Under the pieces are notes generated by a model. It was not told the origin of the DNA, did no database searches, and worked only from the letters and a program-made list of their open reading frames with translations. A stretch of DNA of 64,000 nt from JBBQCW01 sp038319025 (GTDB lineage Bacteria; Actinomycetota; Thermoleophilia; Solirubrobacterales; Solirubrobacteraceae). Position numbers and translations under genes: made by a program. The stretch covers positions 35,124 through 99,123 of the forward strand of contig JBBQCW010000012.1 of assembly GCA_038319025.1 (NCBI GenBank), written 5' to 3'. Numbering within the stretch: the stretch's first letter is position 1; each line of letters opens with the position of its first letter. Shown here piece after piece: positions 42,524-50,639 of the stretch.

Positions 42524-44113
42524 ATGAGCCGCTTCGTCACCGCGCTCGGCGCGATTCTTGCTGTGCTTTTGGCCGTGAGTGCACCGGCCTTCGCAGCCCA
42601 CCACGGCGCCAAGACGCCCAAGCGCACCAGTGCGAAGTTGAAGCTGGCGACGAAGACGACGATGACCCGCGGCGCCGACGGCGTCGAGCACTTCCACTTC
42701 GTCTACGGGCCGATCCACATCAGCCCGGGGCAGAACTCGATCTTCGCGGACCCGAACGGCCTGGACAAGGGCGCCCGACCCAAGCAGGACGGCTACATCC
42801 TGAGCTTCAAGCCGAACCTGATCGAAGAGGACGGCACCGTCCCGCGGGTCGACGTCATCCACCTGCACCATGCCGTGTGGCTGATCAACGGTTATCCCAC
42901 CTTCGCCGCCGGCGAAGAAAAGACGAAGTCAGAAGCCCCAGCGGGCTACGGCTGGACGTACAAGACGACTGACAACTGGCTCATGAACCACATGATCCAC
43001 AACCTCACAGCGTCGCCCGATGTCGTCTACATCACGTACGACATCGACTTCCTGCCGGCGACTGCTCCCCAAGCGGCCAGCATCATCCCCGTTCACACTC
43101 AGTGGCTCGATGTGGAGGGCGGCAGCGGCTACCCGGTGTTCGACGCGATCAAGGGCACGGGCCACGACACGTCCAAGGGCAAGCAGTTCACATTCCCGGA
43201 CGACAATCCGAACGCCTACCCCGGCGGCTACCAGCGCAACGAGTGGCACGTGACCAAGCCCGAGACGCTCGTGGGCACGGCAGGCCACCTTCATCCGGGT
43301 GGCCTCTATACGGACCTGACTTTGACCCGCGATGGCGTCACCAAGTTGCTCTTCCGATCTACCGCGCACTACTGGGAGCCAGCCGGGGCCGTGTCATGGG
43401 ATGTCTCCATGACCAACACGCCCGCCGACTGGCGCATCAACGTGAAGCCCGGAGACGTCGTCGCGGTTCACGCGACCTACGACACCTCCCACGCCTCGTG
43501 GTATGAGTCGATGGGGATCATGCCCATGGAGGTTGCCGACGGGCAGTTGGGCGTAGATCCGTTCACGGGCAAGTACGCGACGCGCGGCCCCATCAACCAC
43601 GGGCCGCTGGCGGAGAACCGCAATCACGGCGGTGCCCCGGCCACCAACATCTACCCCGATCCGATCAAGCTGCTCGACGGACCTGTGTCGGACAACGGGC
43701 TGGTCACGATCGACGACTTCTTCTACTCGCAGGGCAACATGACGGGCAGCGGCTTCCCGTCGCGGCCGCCGGTGTTGCACCAGGGCCAGACGCTCACCTT
43801 CAAGAACAACGACGCCCCGGCCGGCAAGATCGGGCAGGTCTTCGGCGGCTCTGGCACCGACTTGCCCATCTACCACACGATCACTGACTGCAAGGCCCCT
43901 TGTAACCGGTCGAGCGGGATCGCGTATCCGCTGGCCAACGGCAAGGTCACGTTCGACTCCGGGGAGCTTGGCTACGGCCCCGGCAGCCTTACGGCCTCTG
44001 CCCAGCGGCAGACGTGGACGGTCCCGAAGAATCTGTCACCGGGCACGTACACCTACTTCTGCCGCGTTCATCCATTCATGCGCGGGTCCTTCCGCGTGAT
44101 CAAGGCGGCGTAG
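42524..44113 (+). CDS. Secreted PHM-like copper protein with amicyanin domain, paralogue 1
   Basis: 529 residues. Sec signal ending AFAA at about 25. The core (about 55-345) matches the two-domain peptidylglycine hydroxylating monooxygenase fold in motif order: H115-H116 in IHLHHAVW and H159 in HMIHNLT as CuH ligands, H255-x-H257 in GHLHPGG and M330 in YESMGIM as CuM ligands. The last about 125 residues form a cupredoxin with H451 (YHTITDC), C513, H516 and M519 in YFCRVHPFMRG, the amicyanin spacing. C456 and C460 could form a disulfide. Assignment is from motif pattern, not alignment; substrate unknown. First of four tandem copies. Confidence 0.78.
   Translation: MSRFVTALGAILAVLLAVSAPAFAAHHGAKTPKRTSAKLKLATKTTMTRGADGVEHFHFVYGPIHISPGQNSIFADPNGLDKGARPKQDGYILSFKPNLIEEDGTVPRVDVIHLHHAVWLINGYPTFAAGEEKTKSEAPAGYGWTYKTTDNWLMNHMIHNLTASPDVVYITYDIDFLPATAPQAASIIPVHTQWLDVEGGSGYPVFDAIKGTGHDTSKGKQFTFPDDNPNAYPGGYQRNEWHVTKPETLVGTAGHLHPGGLYTDLTLTRDGVTKLLFRSTAHYWEPAGAVSWDVSMTNTPADWRINVKPGDVVAVHATYDTSHASWYESMGIMPMEVADGQLGVDPFTGKYATRGPINHGPLAENRNHGGAPATNIYPDPIKLLDGPVSDNGLVTIDDFFYSQGNMTGSGFPSRPPVLHQGQTLTFKNNDAPAGKIGQVFGGSGTDLPIYHTITDCKAPCNRSSGIAYPLANGKVTFDSGELGYGPGSLTASAQRQTWTVPKNLSPGTYTYFCRVHPFMRGSFRVIKAA
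43898..44037 (+). repeat. Near-identical segment shared by paralogues 1 and 2 (copy A)
   Basis: A 140-nt segment of the cupredoxin region whose first 50 and last 47 nt are identical, base for base, to 45513-45562 and 45606-45652. The middle 43 nt differ at about ten positions. This suggests recent gene conversion. Confidence 0.75.
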
Positions 44114-44117
44114 CTCG

Positions 44118-45728
44118 ATGTCCACCATGCTTGCCCGCCTGCCCCTGACCCTCGCTGCCGCGGCGATCTCCTTGGGGGCGTTCGCGGGCGTCACGGCTGC
44201 GGCCCCGGCCAAAAAGCATGTGACACCCACGGTCAAGCGCACGAGCGCGAAGCTCAAGCTGGCGACGAAGACCACGATGACGCGCGGGGCCGACGGGGTG
44301 GAGCACTTCCACTACGTCTACGGGCCGATCCATATCAGCCCAGGCCAGAACTCTCAGTTCCTCGATCCCGCCACCGTCGCCATGGGCGTACGCCCGAACG
44401 AGAACGGCTACATCCTCAGCTTCAACCCGAACCTCATCGAGGCCGACGGGTCGATCCCGCGGGTTGACGTGATCCACCTGCACCACGCCGTATGGGCCGT
44501 CAACGGCGCGCCGACCTTCGGCGCCGGCGAAGAGAAGACGATCGCGCGGGCGCCTGCCGGCTACGGCTGGCGCTACAAGACGACCGACAGTTGGGTCATC
44601 GATCACATGATTCACAACCTCACGGCGTCGCCCGATGTCGTCTACATGACGTACGACATCGACTTCCTGCCCGACACCGCGCCGCAGGCCGCCTCGCTCA
44701 TCCCGATCCGGACGCAGTGGATGGATGTCGAAGGCGGCAAGGGGTATCCGGTATTTGACGCGCTCAAGGGCACCGGCCACGACACTTCAAAGGGCAAGCA
44801 GTACACCTACCCTGACGACGACCCGACCGCCTATCCGGGCGGTTACCGGCGCAACGAGTGGCACGTGACCAAGGCCGAGACGCTGGTCGGCACCGCCGGG
44901 CACTTGCATCCCGGCGGCCTGAACACCCAGCTGACGATCACCCGTAACGGGGTCACGAAGTTGCTCTTCCAGTCGGACGCCAAGTACTGGGAGCCGGCGG
45001 GCGCGGTCTCCTGGGACGTGTCGATGACCACCACCACCCCGAAGTGGAAGATCAACGTGGAGCCCGGCGATGTGGTCGCGGTACACGCCACCTATGACAC
45101 GTCCAAGGCCTCTTGGTATGAGTCGATGGGAATCATGGGCACGCAGGTGGCCGATGGTCATCAAGGCGTCGATCCCTTCACGTCGTCCTACCCGACCCGC
45201 GGCCCGGTCAGCCATGGCCCGCTGGCGGAGAACCGCAACCACGGCGACAAGACGACGCAGATCTACCCGGATCCGATCAAGCTCCTCGACGGCCCGGTGA
45301 GCGATGGCGGGCAGGTCACGATCGACGACTTCTTCTACTCGCAGGGCAACCTGGCCGGCGGCGGCTTCCCCGCCCGTCCGCCCGTGCTGCACCAGGGGCA
45401 GACGCTCACCTTCAAGAACAACGACGCGGCACCGGGGGTCATCGGGCGCGTCTTCGGCGGCTCGGGCGGCACCGACCTCCCCGCTTACCACACGATCACC
45501 GACTGCAAGGCGCCTTGTAACCGGTCGAGCGGGATCGCGTATCCGCTGGCCAACGGCAAGGTGACCTTCGACTCCGGTGAGCTCGGCTACGGCCCCACAG
45601 GGCTGACGGCCTCTGCCCAGCGGCAGACGTGGACGGTCCCGAAGAATCTGTCGCCGGGCACCTATACGTACTTCTGCCGGGTCCATCCATTCATGCGCGG
45701 GTCCTTCCGCGTGATCAAAGCGGCCTGA
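44118..45728 (+). CDS. Secreted PHM-like copper protein with amicyanin domain, paralogue 2
   Basis: 536 residues, starting 4 nt after paralogue 1. Signal peptide to about 29. Copper-ligand candidates: H122-H123 and H166 (CuH); H262-x-H264 and M337 (CuM); H458, C520, H523, M526 (cupredoxin). Closest to paralogue 1, including shared insertions (GTGHDTSKGKQ) and the identical ending FRVIKAA. The third position of the HTQW segment is RTQW here. Likely translated from the same message as paralogue 1, with AAGGCGG in the end of that gene as a possible ribosome-binding site. Confidence 0.78.
   Translation: MSTMLARLPLTLAAAAISLGAFAGVTAAAPAKKHVTPTVKRTSAKLKLATKTTMTRGADGVEHFHYVYGPIHISPGQNSQFLDPATVAMGVRPNENGYILSFNPNLIEADGSIPRVDVIHLHHAVWAVNGAPTFGAGEEKTIARAPAGYGWRYKTTDSWVIDHMIHNLTASPDVVYMTYDIDFLPDTAPQAASLIPIRTQWMDVEGGKGYPVFDALKGTGHDTSKGKQYTYPDDDPTAYPGGYRRNEWHVTKAETLVGTAGHLHPGGLNTQLTITRNGVTKLLFQSDAKYWEPAGAVSWDVSMTTTTPKWKINVEPGDVVAVHATYDTSKASWYESMGIMGTQVADGHQGVDPFTSSYPTRGPVSHGPLAENRNHGDKTTQIYPDPIKLLDGPVSDGGQVTIDDFFYSQGNLAGGGFPARPPVLHQGQTLTFKNNDAAPGVIGRVFGGSGGTDLPAYHTITDCKAPCNRSSGIAYPLANGKVTFDSGELGYGPTGLTASAQRQTWTVPKNLSPGTYTYFCRVHPFMRGSFRVIKAA
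45513..45652 (+). repeat. Near-identical segment shared by paralogues 1 and 2 (copy B)
   Basis: Partner of 43898-44037; see that entry. Confidence 0.75.
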
Positions 45729-45775
45729 CCGGTCGCACTTCCGGTCCTTCAGCCCCACCCCGAAAGAAACTCGCC

Positions 45776-47332
45776 ATGCCCCGTCGTCTGCTTCTCGCCC
45801 TCACTGCCGGTGCCCTCGTCTTCGGGGTCGTCGCGTCGCCGGCTGGGGCAAAGTCATCGTCCCAGCATGCGACGGCCAAGGTCAAGCGCACGAGTCCGCT
45901 GTTGAAGCTGGCCACCAAGTCGACGGTCACCATGGGCGCCGGCGGCGTGAAGCACATGCACTTCGTCTACGGGCCGGTGCACATCAACCCGGGCGCGAAC
46001 AACATCTACTTCGATCCCACGGATGTGCGCCCGAAGGAAGACGGCTACATCCTCAGCTTCGCGCCGAACCTGGTCGAGCAGAACGGTCTGATCCCGCGCG
46101 TCGACGTGATCCATCTCCACCACGCGGTGTGGATCATCAACGGCTATCCGACGTTCGCCTCCGGTGAGGAGAAGACGGTCTTCCGGATGCCGAGCGGGTT
46201 CGGCTACCCGTACAAGACGAGCGACAAATGGATCATGAACCACATGATCCACAACCTGACCCCATCGCCCGACGTGGTCTACATCACGTACGACATGGAC
46301 TTCCTCCCCGCCACAGCGCCGCAGGCGGCGAAGATCACGCCCGTCCACACCCAGTGGATGGACGTCATGGGCATCTCCGGGTACCCGGTGTTCGACGTGC
46401 ACCACGGCGTCGGGACGATGGGCACCGACGGTGTGCGCCGCTACACCTACCCCGACCAGGACACCAGCCTGAGGGCCGGATACCGGCGCAACCAGTGGCG
46501 GGTCACCAAGCCGGAGACGCTCGTCGCCACCGCAGGCCACCTGCATCCCGGCGGTCTCTACGACGATCTTGAAGTGACCCGCAACGGCGTCACGAAACTG
46601 CTGTTCCACTCGGTCGCCAAGTACTGGGAGCCGGCAGGTGCCGTGTCATGGGATGTCGCCATGACGGCCACGCCCAAGGACTGGCGCATCAGCCTGCAGC
46701 CTGGTGATGTGGTCTCGGTTCACGCGACCTACGACACGACCAAGGCTTCGTGGTACGAGTCGATGGGCATCATGGCCACCTCAGTCGCCGACGGCGCGTT
46801 CGGCGTCGATCCGTTCAGCGGCGCCAAGTACGCCACCACCGGCAAGGTCACGCACGGAGCTCTGGCCGAGAACCGCAACCACGGTGGGACCGCCGCCGGT
46901 CTACCCGACCCGGTGAAACTGCTGGACGGGCCGGTCAACAACGGTGGCAAGCAGGTATTGGTGAATGGCTTCGTCTACTCCCAAGGCAACCTGTCGGCCA
47001 CGGGCATGCCCGGCCGCCCGCCGGTTGTGGTCCAGGGGAGCTCCATCAGCTTCCTCAACTCGGACGCCAAGAACGACATTCAGCACACCATCACCGCGTG
47101 CAAGTCACCGTGTAACCGTTCCACCGGCGTCGCGTACCCGATTGCCAACGGTCCCGTCGATTTCGACTCGGGAACGCTCGGCTTTGCCCAGCCGGGTGCG
47201 CTGGCGACCGCAGCAGCCGGCCGAGACACGTGGACTACGCCGACCCAGCTGTCACCCGGCACGTACACGTACTTCTGCCGTATCCATCCGTTCATGCGCG
47301 GCTCATTCCGCGTGATCAAGCCGAAGGTCTGA
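45776..47332 (+). CDS. Secreted PHM-like copper protein with amicyanin domain, paralogue 3
   Basis: 518 residues from ATG 45776 (MPRRLLLAL), preceded by GAAAG; an in-frame codon far upstream lies inside paralogue 2. Signal peptide ends AGAKS near 26. Ligand candidates: H115-H116, H159; H255-x-H257, M330; H437, C501, H504, M507. It lacks the Gly/Asp loop before the cupredoxin histidine that paralogues 1 and 2 have and shares GKQVLVNGFVYSQGNLSATG with paralogue 4. The 47-nt gap before it is the largest in the array. Confidence 0.78.
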   Translation: MPRRLLLALTAGALVFGVVASPAGAKSSSQHATAKVKRTSPLLKLATKSTVTMGAGGVKHMHFVYGPVHINPGANNIYFDPTDVRPKEDGYILSFAPNLVEQNGLIPRVDVIHLHHAVWIINGYPTFASGEEKTVFRMPSGFGYPYKTSDKWIMNHMIHNLTPSPDVVYITYDMDFLPATAPQAAKITPVHTQWMDVMGISGYPVFDVHHGVGTMGTDGVRRYTYPDQDTSLRAGYRRNQWRVTKPETLVATAGHLHPGGLYDDLEVTRNGVTKLLFHSVAKYWEPAGAVSWDVAMTATPKDWRISLQPGDVVSVHATYDTTKASWYESMGIMATSVADGAFGVDPFSGAKYATTGKVTHGALAENRNHGGTAAGLPDPVKLLDGPVNNGGKQVLVNGFVYSQGNLSATGMPGRPPVVVQGSSISFLNSDAKNDIQHTITACKSPCNRSTGVAYPIANGPVDFDSGTLGFAQPGALATAAAGRDTWTTPTQLSPGTYTYFCRIHPFMRGSFRVIKPKV

Positions 47333-47336
47333 AGCC

Positions 47337-48959
47337 ATGTCTCGCCGATTGATCGCCCTGGGCGCGTGCGCGCTGATGAGTTCGCTGGTGCTCGTAGGCC
47401 CGGCAGGTGCCTCGTCGAGTACTCACAGCAAGAGCAAGACGCACCACAAGGCGCCCAAGGTCCGGCGGACGAGCCCCAACCTCAAGTTGTCGACCAAGAC
47501 GACGATGACCCAGAGCGCCGACGGGGTTCAGCACTACCACTTCGTCTACGGCCCGATTCACATCAACCCGGGCCAGAACAACATCGCTCTGGAGCCCAAC
47601 GGCCTGGACAAGAACGCGCGTCCGCCGGTGGACGGCTACATCCTCAACTTCGCGCCGAACCTGGTGGAGGAGGACGGCCGCATCCCGGGCGTGGACGTGA
47701 TCCATCTGCACCACGCTGTCTGGCTTTCGAACTCGTACCCCGCCTGGGCTTCGGGCGAGGAGAAGACGACCGCCAAGCTGCCGCCCGGTTACGGCTGGCG
47801 TTACAAGACCACGGACAGCTGGATCATGAACCACATGATCCACAACCTGACGCCCACGCCAGATGTGGTCTACGTCACGTACGACATGGACTTTGTGCCC
47901 GACTCATCGCCCCAGGCGGCGAGCATCATTCCTGTCCACACGCAGTGGATGGACGTTGAGGGAATCAAGGCCTGGCCCGTGTTCGACGCGCTGCGCGGCA
48001 CCGGTAAGAAGACGAAGGCCGGTCGGCGCTTTACGTTCCCCGACGATGATCCGAACGCCTACAGCGCACCCGGCGAGTTCCCGCGCAACCTGTGGACGGT
48101 CACCAAGGAGCAGACGCTCGTCTCCACGTTCAGCCACCTGCATCCGGGTGGCCTGTACGGCGACTTGAAGATCACGCGCGACGGGGTCACGAAGACCTTG
48201 TTCCGCTCTGAGGCCCACTACTGGGAGCCCGCCGGCGCAGTCTCCTGGGACGTGGCGATGTCCATTACGCCGCCGGACTGGAAGATCAACGTCAAGCCCG
48301 GCGACGTCATCAGCGTCAGCGGCACCTACGACACGACGAAGGCTTCGTGGTACGAGTCGATGGCGATCGACCCGGTCGCCGTGGCCGATGGCTGGCACGG
48401 GGTGGACCCGTTCGTGGCCAAGTTCCCATCGACGAGCAAGATCCTCACCCACGGCCCGCTGGCCGAGAACCGCAACCACGGCGGCGAACTCTCAGGGCTG
48501 CCGAACCCGGTGAAGCTGCTCGACGGCCCGGTGATGACCGGCGGCAAGCAGGTTCTCGTCAACGGATTCGTGTACTCGCAGGGGAACCTGTCCGCCACCG
48601 GATTCCCCGGCCGCCCTGCCGTGGTGCGCCAGGGCCAGCCCCTCTCGTTCCTCAACCAGGACTCGACTGACTCCGCGTGGAACGTCAATACAAATATTTT
48701 CCACACCATCACCGCCTGCCGGGCGCCGTGCAACCGCACGACCGGGATCGCCTACCCGCTGGCCGACGGCAACGTGAACTTCGACTCCGGCGAACTCGGC
48801 TACGGCCCGGCGGGCCTCTCGCCGGCGGCGAACCGCAACGAGTGGTCGACCCCTGTCAACCTGCCGACCGGCACGTACACCTACTTCTGCCGCATCCACC
48901 CGTTCATGCGCGGGTCCTTCCGGGTGCTTCCGGCGCTGGCCGCCAAGAAGCGCTCCTGA
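47337..48959 (+). CDS. Secreted PHM-like copper protein with amicyanin domain, paralogue 4
   Basis: 540 residues, 4 nt after paralogue 3. Signal peptide to about 25, then a His/Lys-rich spacer. Ligand candidates: H125-H126, H169; H267-x-H269, M342 (YESMAID rather than YESMGIM); H456, C518, H521, M524. It is the most divergent copy around the CuM site (STFSHLHP instead of TAGHLHP) and has a small insertion before H456 encoded by an AT-rich patch. The lysine-rich tail ends AKKRS. It converges with the FTR1 operon. Confidence 0.78.
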   Translation: MSRRLIALGACALMSSLVLVGPAGASSSTHSKSKTHHKAPKVRRTSPNLKLSTKTTMTQSADGVQHYHFVYGPIHINPGQNNIALEPNGLDKNARPPVDGYILNFAPNLVEEDGRIPGVDVIHLHHAVWLSNSYPAWASGEEKTTAKLPPGYGWRYKTTDSWIMNHMIHNLTPTPDVVYVTYDMDFVPDSSPQAASIIPVHTQWMDVEGIKAWPVFDALRGTGKKTKAGRRFTFPDDDPNAYSAPGEFPRNLWTVTKEQTLVSTFSHLHPGGLYGDLKITRDGVTKTLFRSEAHYWEPAGAVSWDVAMSITPPDWKINVKPGDVISVSGTYDTTKASWYESMAIDPVAVADGWHGVDPFVAKFPSTSKILTHGPLAENRNHGGELSGLPNPVKLLDGPVMTGGKQVLVNGFVYSQGNLSATGFPGRPAVVRQGQPLSFLNQDSTDSAWNVNTNIFHTITACRAPCNRTTGIAYPLADGNVNFDSGELGYGPAGLSPAANRNEWSTPVNLPTGTYTYFCRIHPFMRGSFRVLPALAAKKRS

Positions 48960-48986
48960 GCTCGACCGTCGCTGCCCGACCCGAAG

Positions 48987-49430
48987 TCAGCGGGTAACGC
49001 GTCGCGCGGTGAAGCGGAACGTGGGGGAGGAGCAGGGATCGCCGGTGCCGATCGTCCCGTGGGCGCGTAGCGTGCCGCGCACGGTGCGGTGGGCGCCGAA
49101 CGTGGCACGCATGGCCAACGACTCGGGCATGGAGCCAGCGTCGAAGGCGAACCGGCCCGCGGTGATCGGCGCGGCGGGGTGTACCTGGACGCTCATCGGC
49201 CCGATCGAGCCTTCCGGCTTGCAGACGTAGCGCCCGACGATGACGGTCGCGAGCTGTACATGTCCATCAGCTACGACGATCCGTACGGCCCCACCTTCGG
49301 AGGTCTTGCCACGATAGGTCCGTGACGGTGACGCCGCCGCAGAATGTGGGGCAGGCGTGGGTGCGGTGATGGCCGCCGGGGCCGTCGCGATGGTGCTCGC
49401 GGCCAGCGCGGCGATCAACAACATGCTCAT
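48987..49430 (-). CDS. Secreted beta-rich protein downstream of FTR1
   Basis: 147 residues from ATG 49430. Hydrophobic leader MSMLLIAALAASTIATAPAA, then an Ala/Pro spacer and a beta-rich domain (TYRGKTSEGGAVRIVVADGH, ending PTFRFTARRVTR) with two cysteines (in YVCKPEG and DPCSSP) that may pair. Similar small exported proteins occur widely in Thermoleophilia, without a known function. It lies 52 nt behind the FTR1 gene on the same strand, so co-transcription is likely. GTG 49454 is an alternative start. Confidence 0.6.
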   Translation of the reverse strand: MSMLLIAALAASTIATAPAAITAPTPAPHSAAASPSRTYRGKTSEGGAVRIVVADGHVQLATVIVGRYVCKPEGSIGPMSVQVHPAAPITAGRFAFDAGSMPESLAMRATFGAHRTVRGTLRAHGTIGTGDPCSSPTFRFTARRVTR

Positions 49431-49482
49431 GAAGGTAGCGACGGACCCGGGCACATGCGCAGCTTGCCGCGGGCCGGCGGGA

Positions 49483-50538
49483 CTAGAAAGCGGCGGGCAC
49501 GCCGGTGCGGTCGACCACGGGCGACGCCGTGGGCATCGCTCCAGCGACCGCAGGGGCCTCGCCGCGCTTCTTCGGGCGACGGACCCGCATGTGCTCGGCC
49601 AAGAAGTAGGAGCCGATCACGAATATGGCCGCCAGCAACTGACAAAGCAACGCCTCGACCGTGGGCCGCAGTTCGAACCACGTTGCCATCCACGGCGGGA
49701 AGCTGATGCCCAGGGGCGTGGAAGGCAACCAGCCAAGATCTTGGAGCGTAAGAGCGGTGCCGCCCACCATCACCACGAGCACGAAGCCGATCAGCACGCC
49801 CGTGAGGATCAGCATGCGTTTGTAGGGCAGCTTGCGGTGCAGCATGAAGGTGAGGACGCCGACGACGGCCGTGCCGACCAGCCCCAGCACGACGCCTTCG
49901 ACAACGGCCGGCGTGCCGGCCTTGACCTGCAGTGTCTGCAGGAAGAGCACCACCTCAAAACCCTCGCGGTAGACGCTGGTGAAGCCGAGCATCATGAAGC
50001 CGATGACCTGGCCGGACAGGATTCCGGTGCCCGCAGCCTGGAGAAGGCGCTTACGCTCCTGGTGATGGCGTGAGATCCAGTTGGTCCAGTAGACCTTGTG
50101 CAGGAACCAGTTCAGGATCACCAGAAGCACGCCGATGGCGAGTAGTCCGGTGATGGCCTGCACCTGATCGGCGTACTGGCGGAAGGGGTTGATGATGGCC
50201 TGGGCGATGAACCATGTGCCGATCGCCGCCACGAACGCGAAGCCCGCGCCGACGATGACCGGCTTCTTGTGGACCTTGTTCACGCCGACGAAGCTGGCAA
50301 TCACCGCGGCGAAGATGAGAACGGCCTCGAGACCCTCACGGAACACGATCACTGAGCTGTTGACGATCACTTGGGCCTGCGTCTGACTCTGTCCGGGGTC
50401 AGATGGATCGCTGATGCCGCTGATCGCCGCGATGGCCACAATGCCCAGCAGAACGGCTGAGAATGCGAGGAAGAACCACTTGAACGTCCGGGAGTGGATG
50501 AGTCGCGAGGGGGATACCCGTGTGCTGAGGTCGGACAT
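49483..50538 (-). CDS. FTR1-family iron permease
   Basis: 351 residues with seven predicted membrane helices. Both iron-path motifs are present: REGLE in VIVFREGLEAVLI (near 66-80) and a second copy as REGFE in SVYREGFEVVLF. These are the signatures of FTR1/EfeU high-affinity ferrous/ferric iron permeases. No EfeO or EfeB gene is adjacent; the nearest exported metal proteins are the four copper proteins. A DtxR/IdeR-like box overlaps its promoter, so iron repression is predicted. The C-terminal tail is basic, then low complexity. Confidence 0.9.
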   Translation of the reverse strand: MSDLSTRVSPSRLIHSRTFKWFFLAFSAVLLGIVAIAAISGISDPSDPGQSQTQAQVIVNSSVIVFREGLEAVLIFAAVIASFVGVNKVHKKPVIVGAGFAFVAAIGTWFIAQAIINPFRQYADQVQAITGLLAIGVLLVILNWFLHKVYWTNWISRHHQERKRLLQAAGTGILSGQVIGFMMLGFTSVYREGFEVVLFLQTLQVKAGTPAVVEGVVLGLVGTAVVGVLTFMLHRKLPYKRMLILTGVLIGFVLVVMVGGTALTLQDLGWLPSTPLGISFPPWMATWFELRPTVEALLCQLLAAIFVIGSYFLAEHMRVRRPKKRGEAPAVAGAMPTASPVVDRTGVPAAF

Positions 50539-50554
50539 GATTAGGGGAACCTAA
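50536..50554 (-). promoter_or_regulatory. DtxR/IdeR-like iron box over the FTR1 promoter
   Basis: Minus strand TTAGGTTCCCCTAATC matches 12 of 16 in the corresponding part of the consensus TTAGGTTAGSCTAACCTAA. The -10 candidate TAGGTT (9 nt before ATG 50538) lies inside it, so a bound repressor would block RNA polymerase. Confidence 0.6.
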
Positions 50555-50626
50555 CACAACGCCTGTGCGGGTAGACGCCACGCGCTCAACGGAGGAGGGG
50601 AGGGTCGCCCAGACGGCCCGGATCTC

Positions 50627-50632
50627 TACTGT
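50627..50632 (+). promoter_or_regulatory. -10 element (TACTGT) of typA
   Basis: TACTGT-N7-ATG 50640; predicts leaderless typA mRNA and fixes the start. Confidence 0.45.
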
Positions 50633-50639
50633 CTGGCCC

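Noticed and set aside
42524..48959. Reading the array as multicopper oxidases/laccases
   Set aside because: Only one type 1 copper motif per protein and no paired HxH motifs of the trinuclear site; the His/Met pattern fits PHM plus amicyanin better.
49483..50538. Calling the iron permease locus EfeUOB
   Set aside because: No EfeO (M75 peptidase-like) or EfeB (DyP peroxidase) gene is present; the small secreted protein behind it matches neither.
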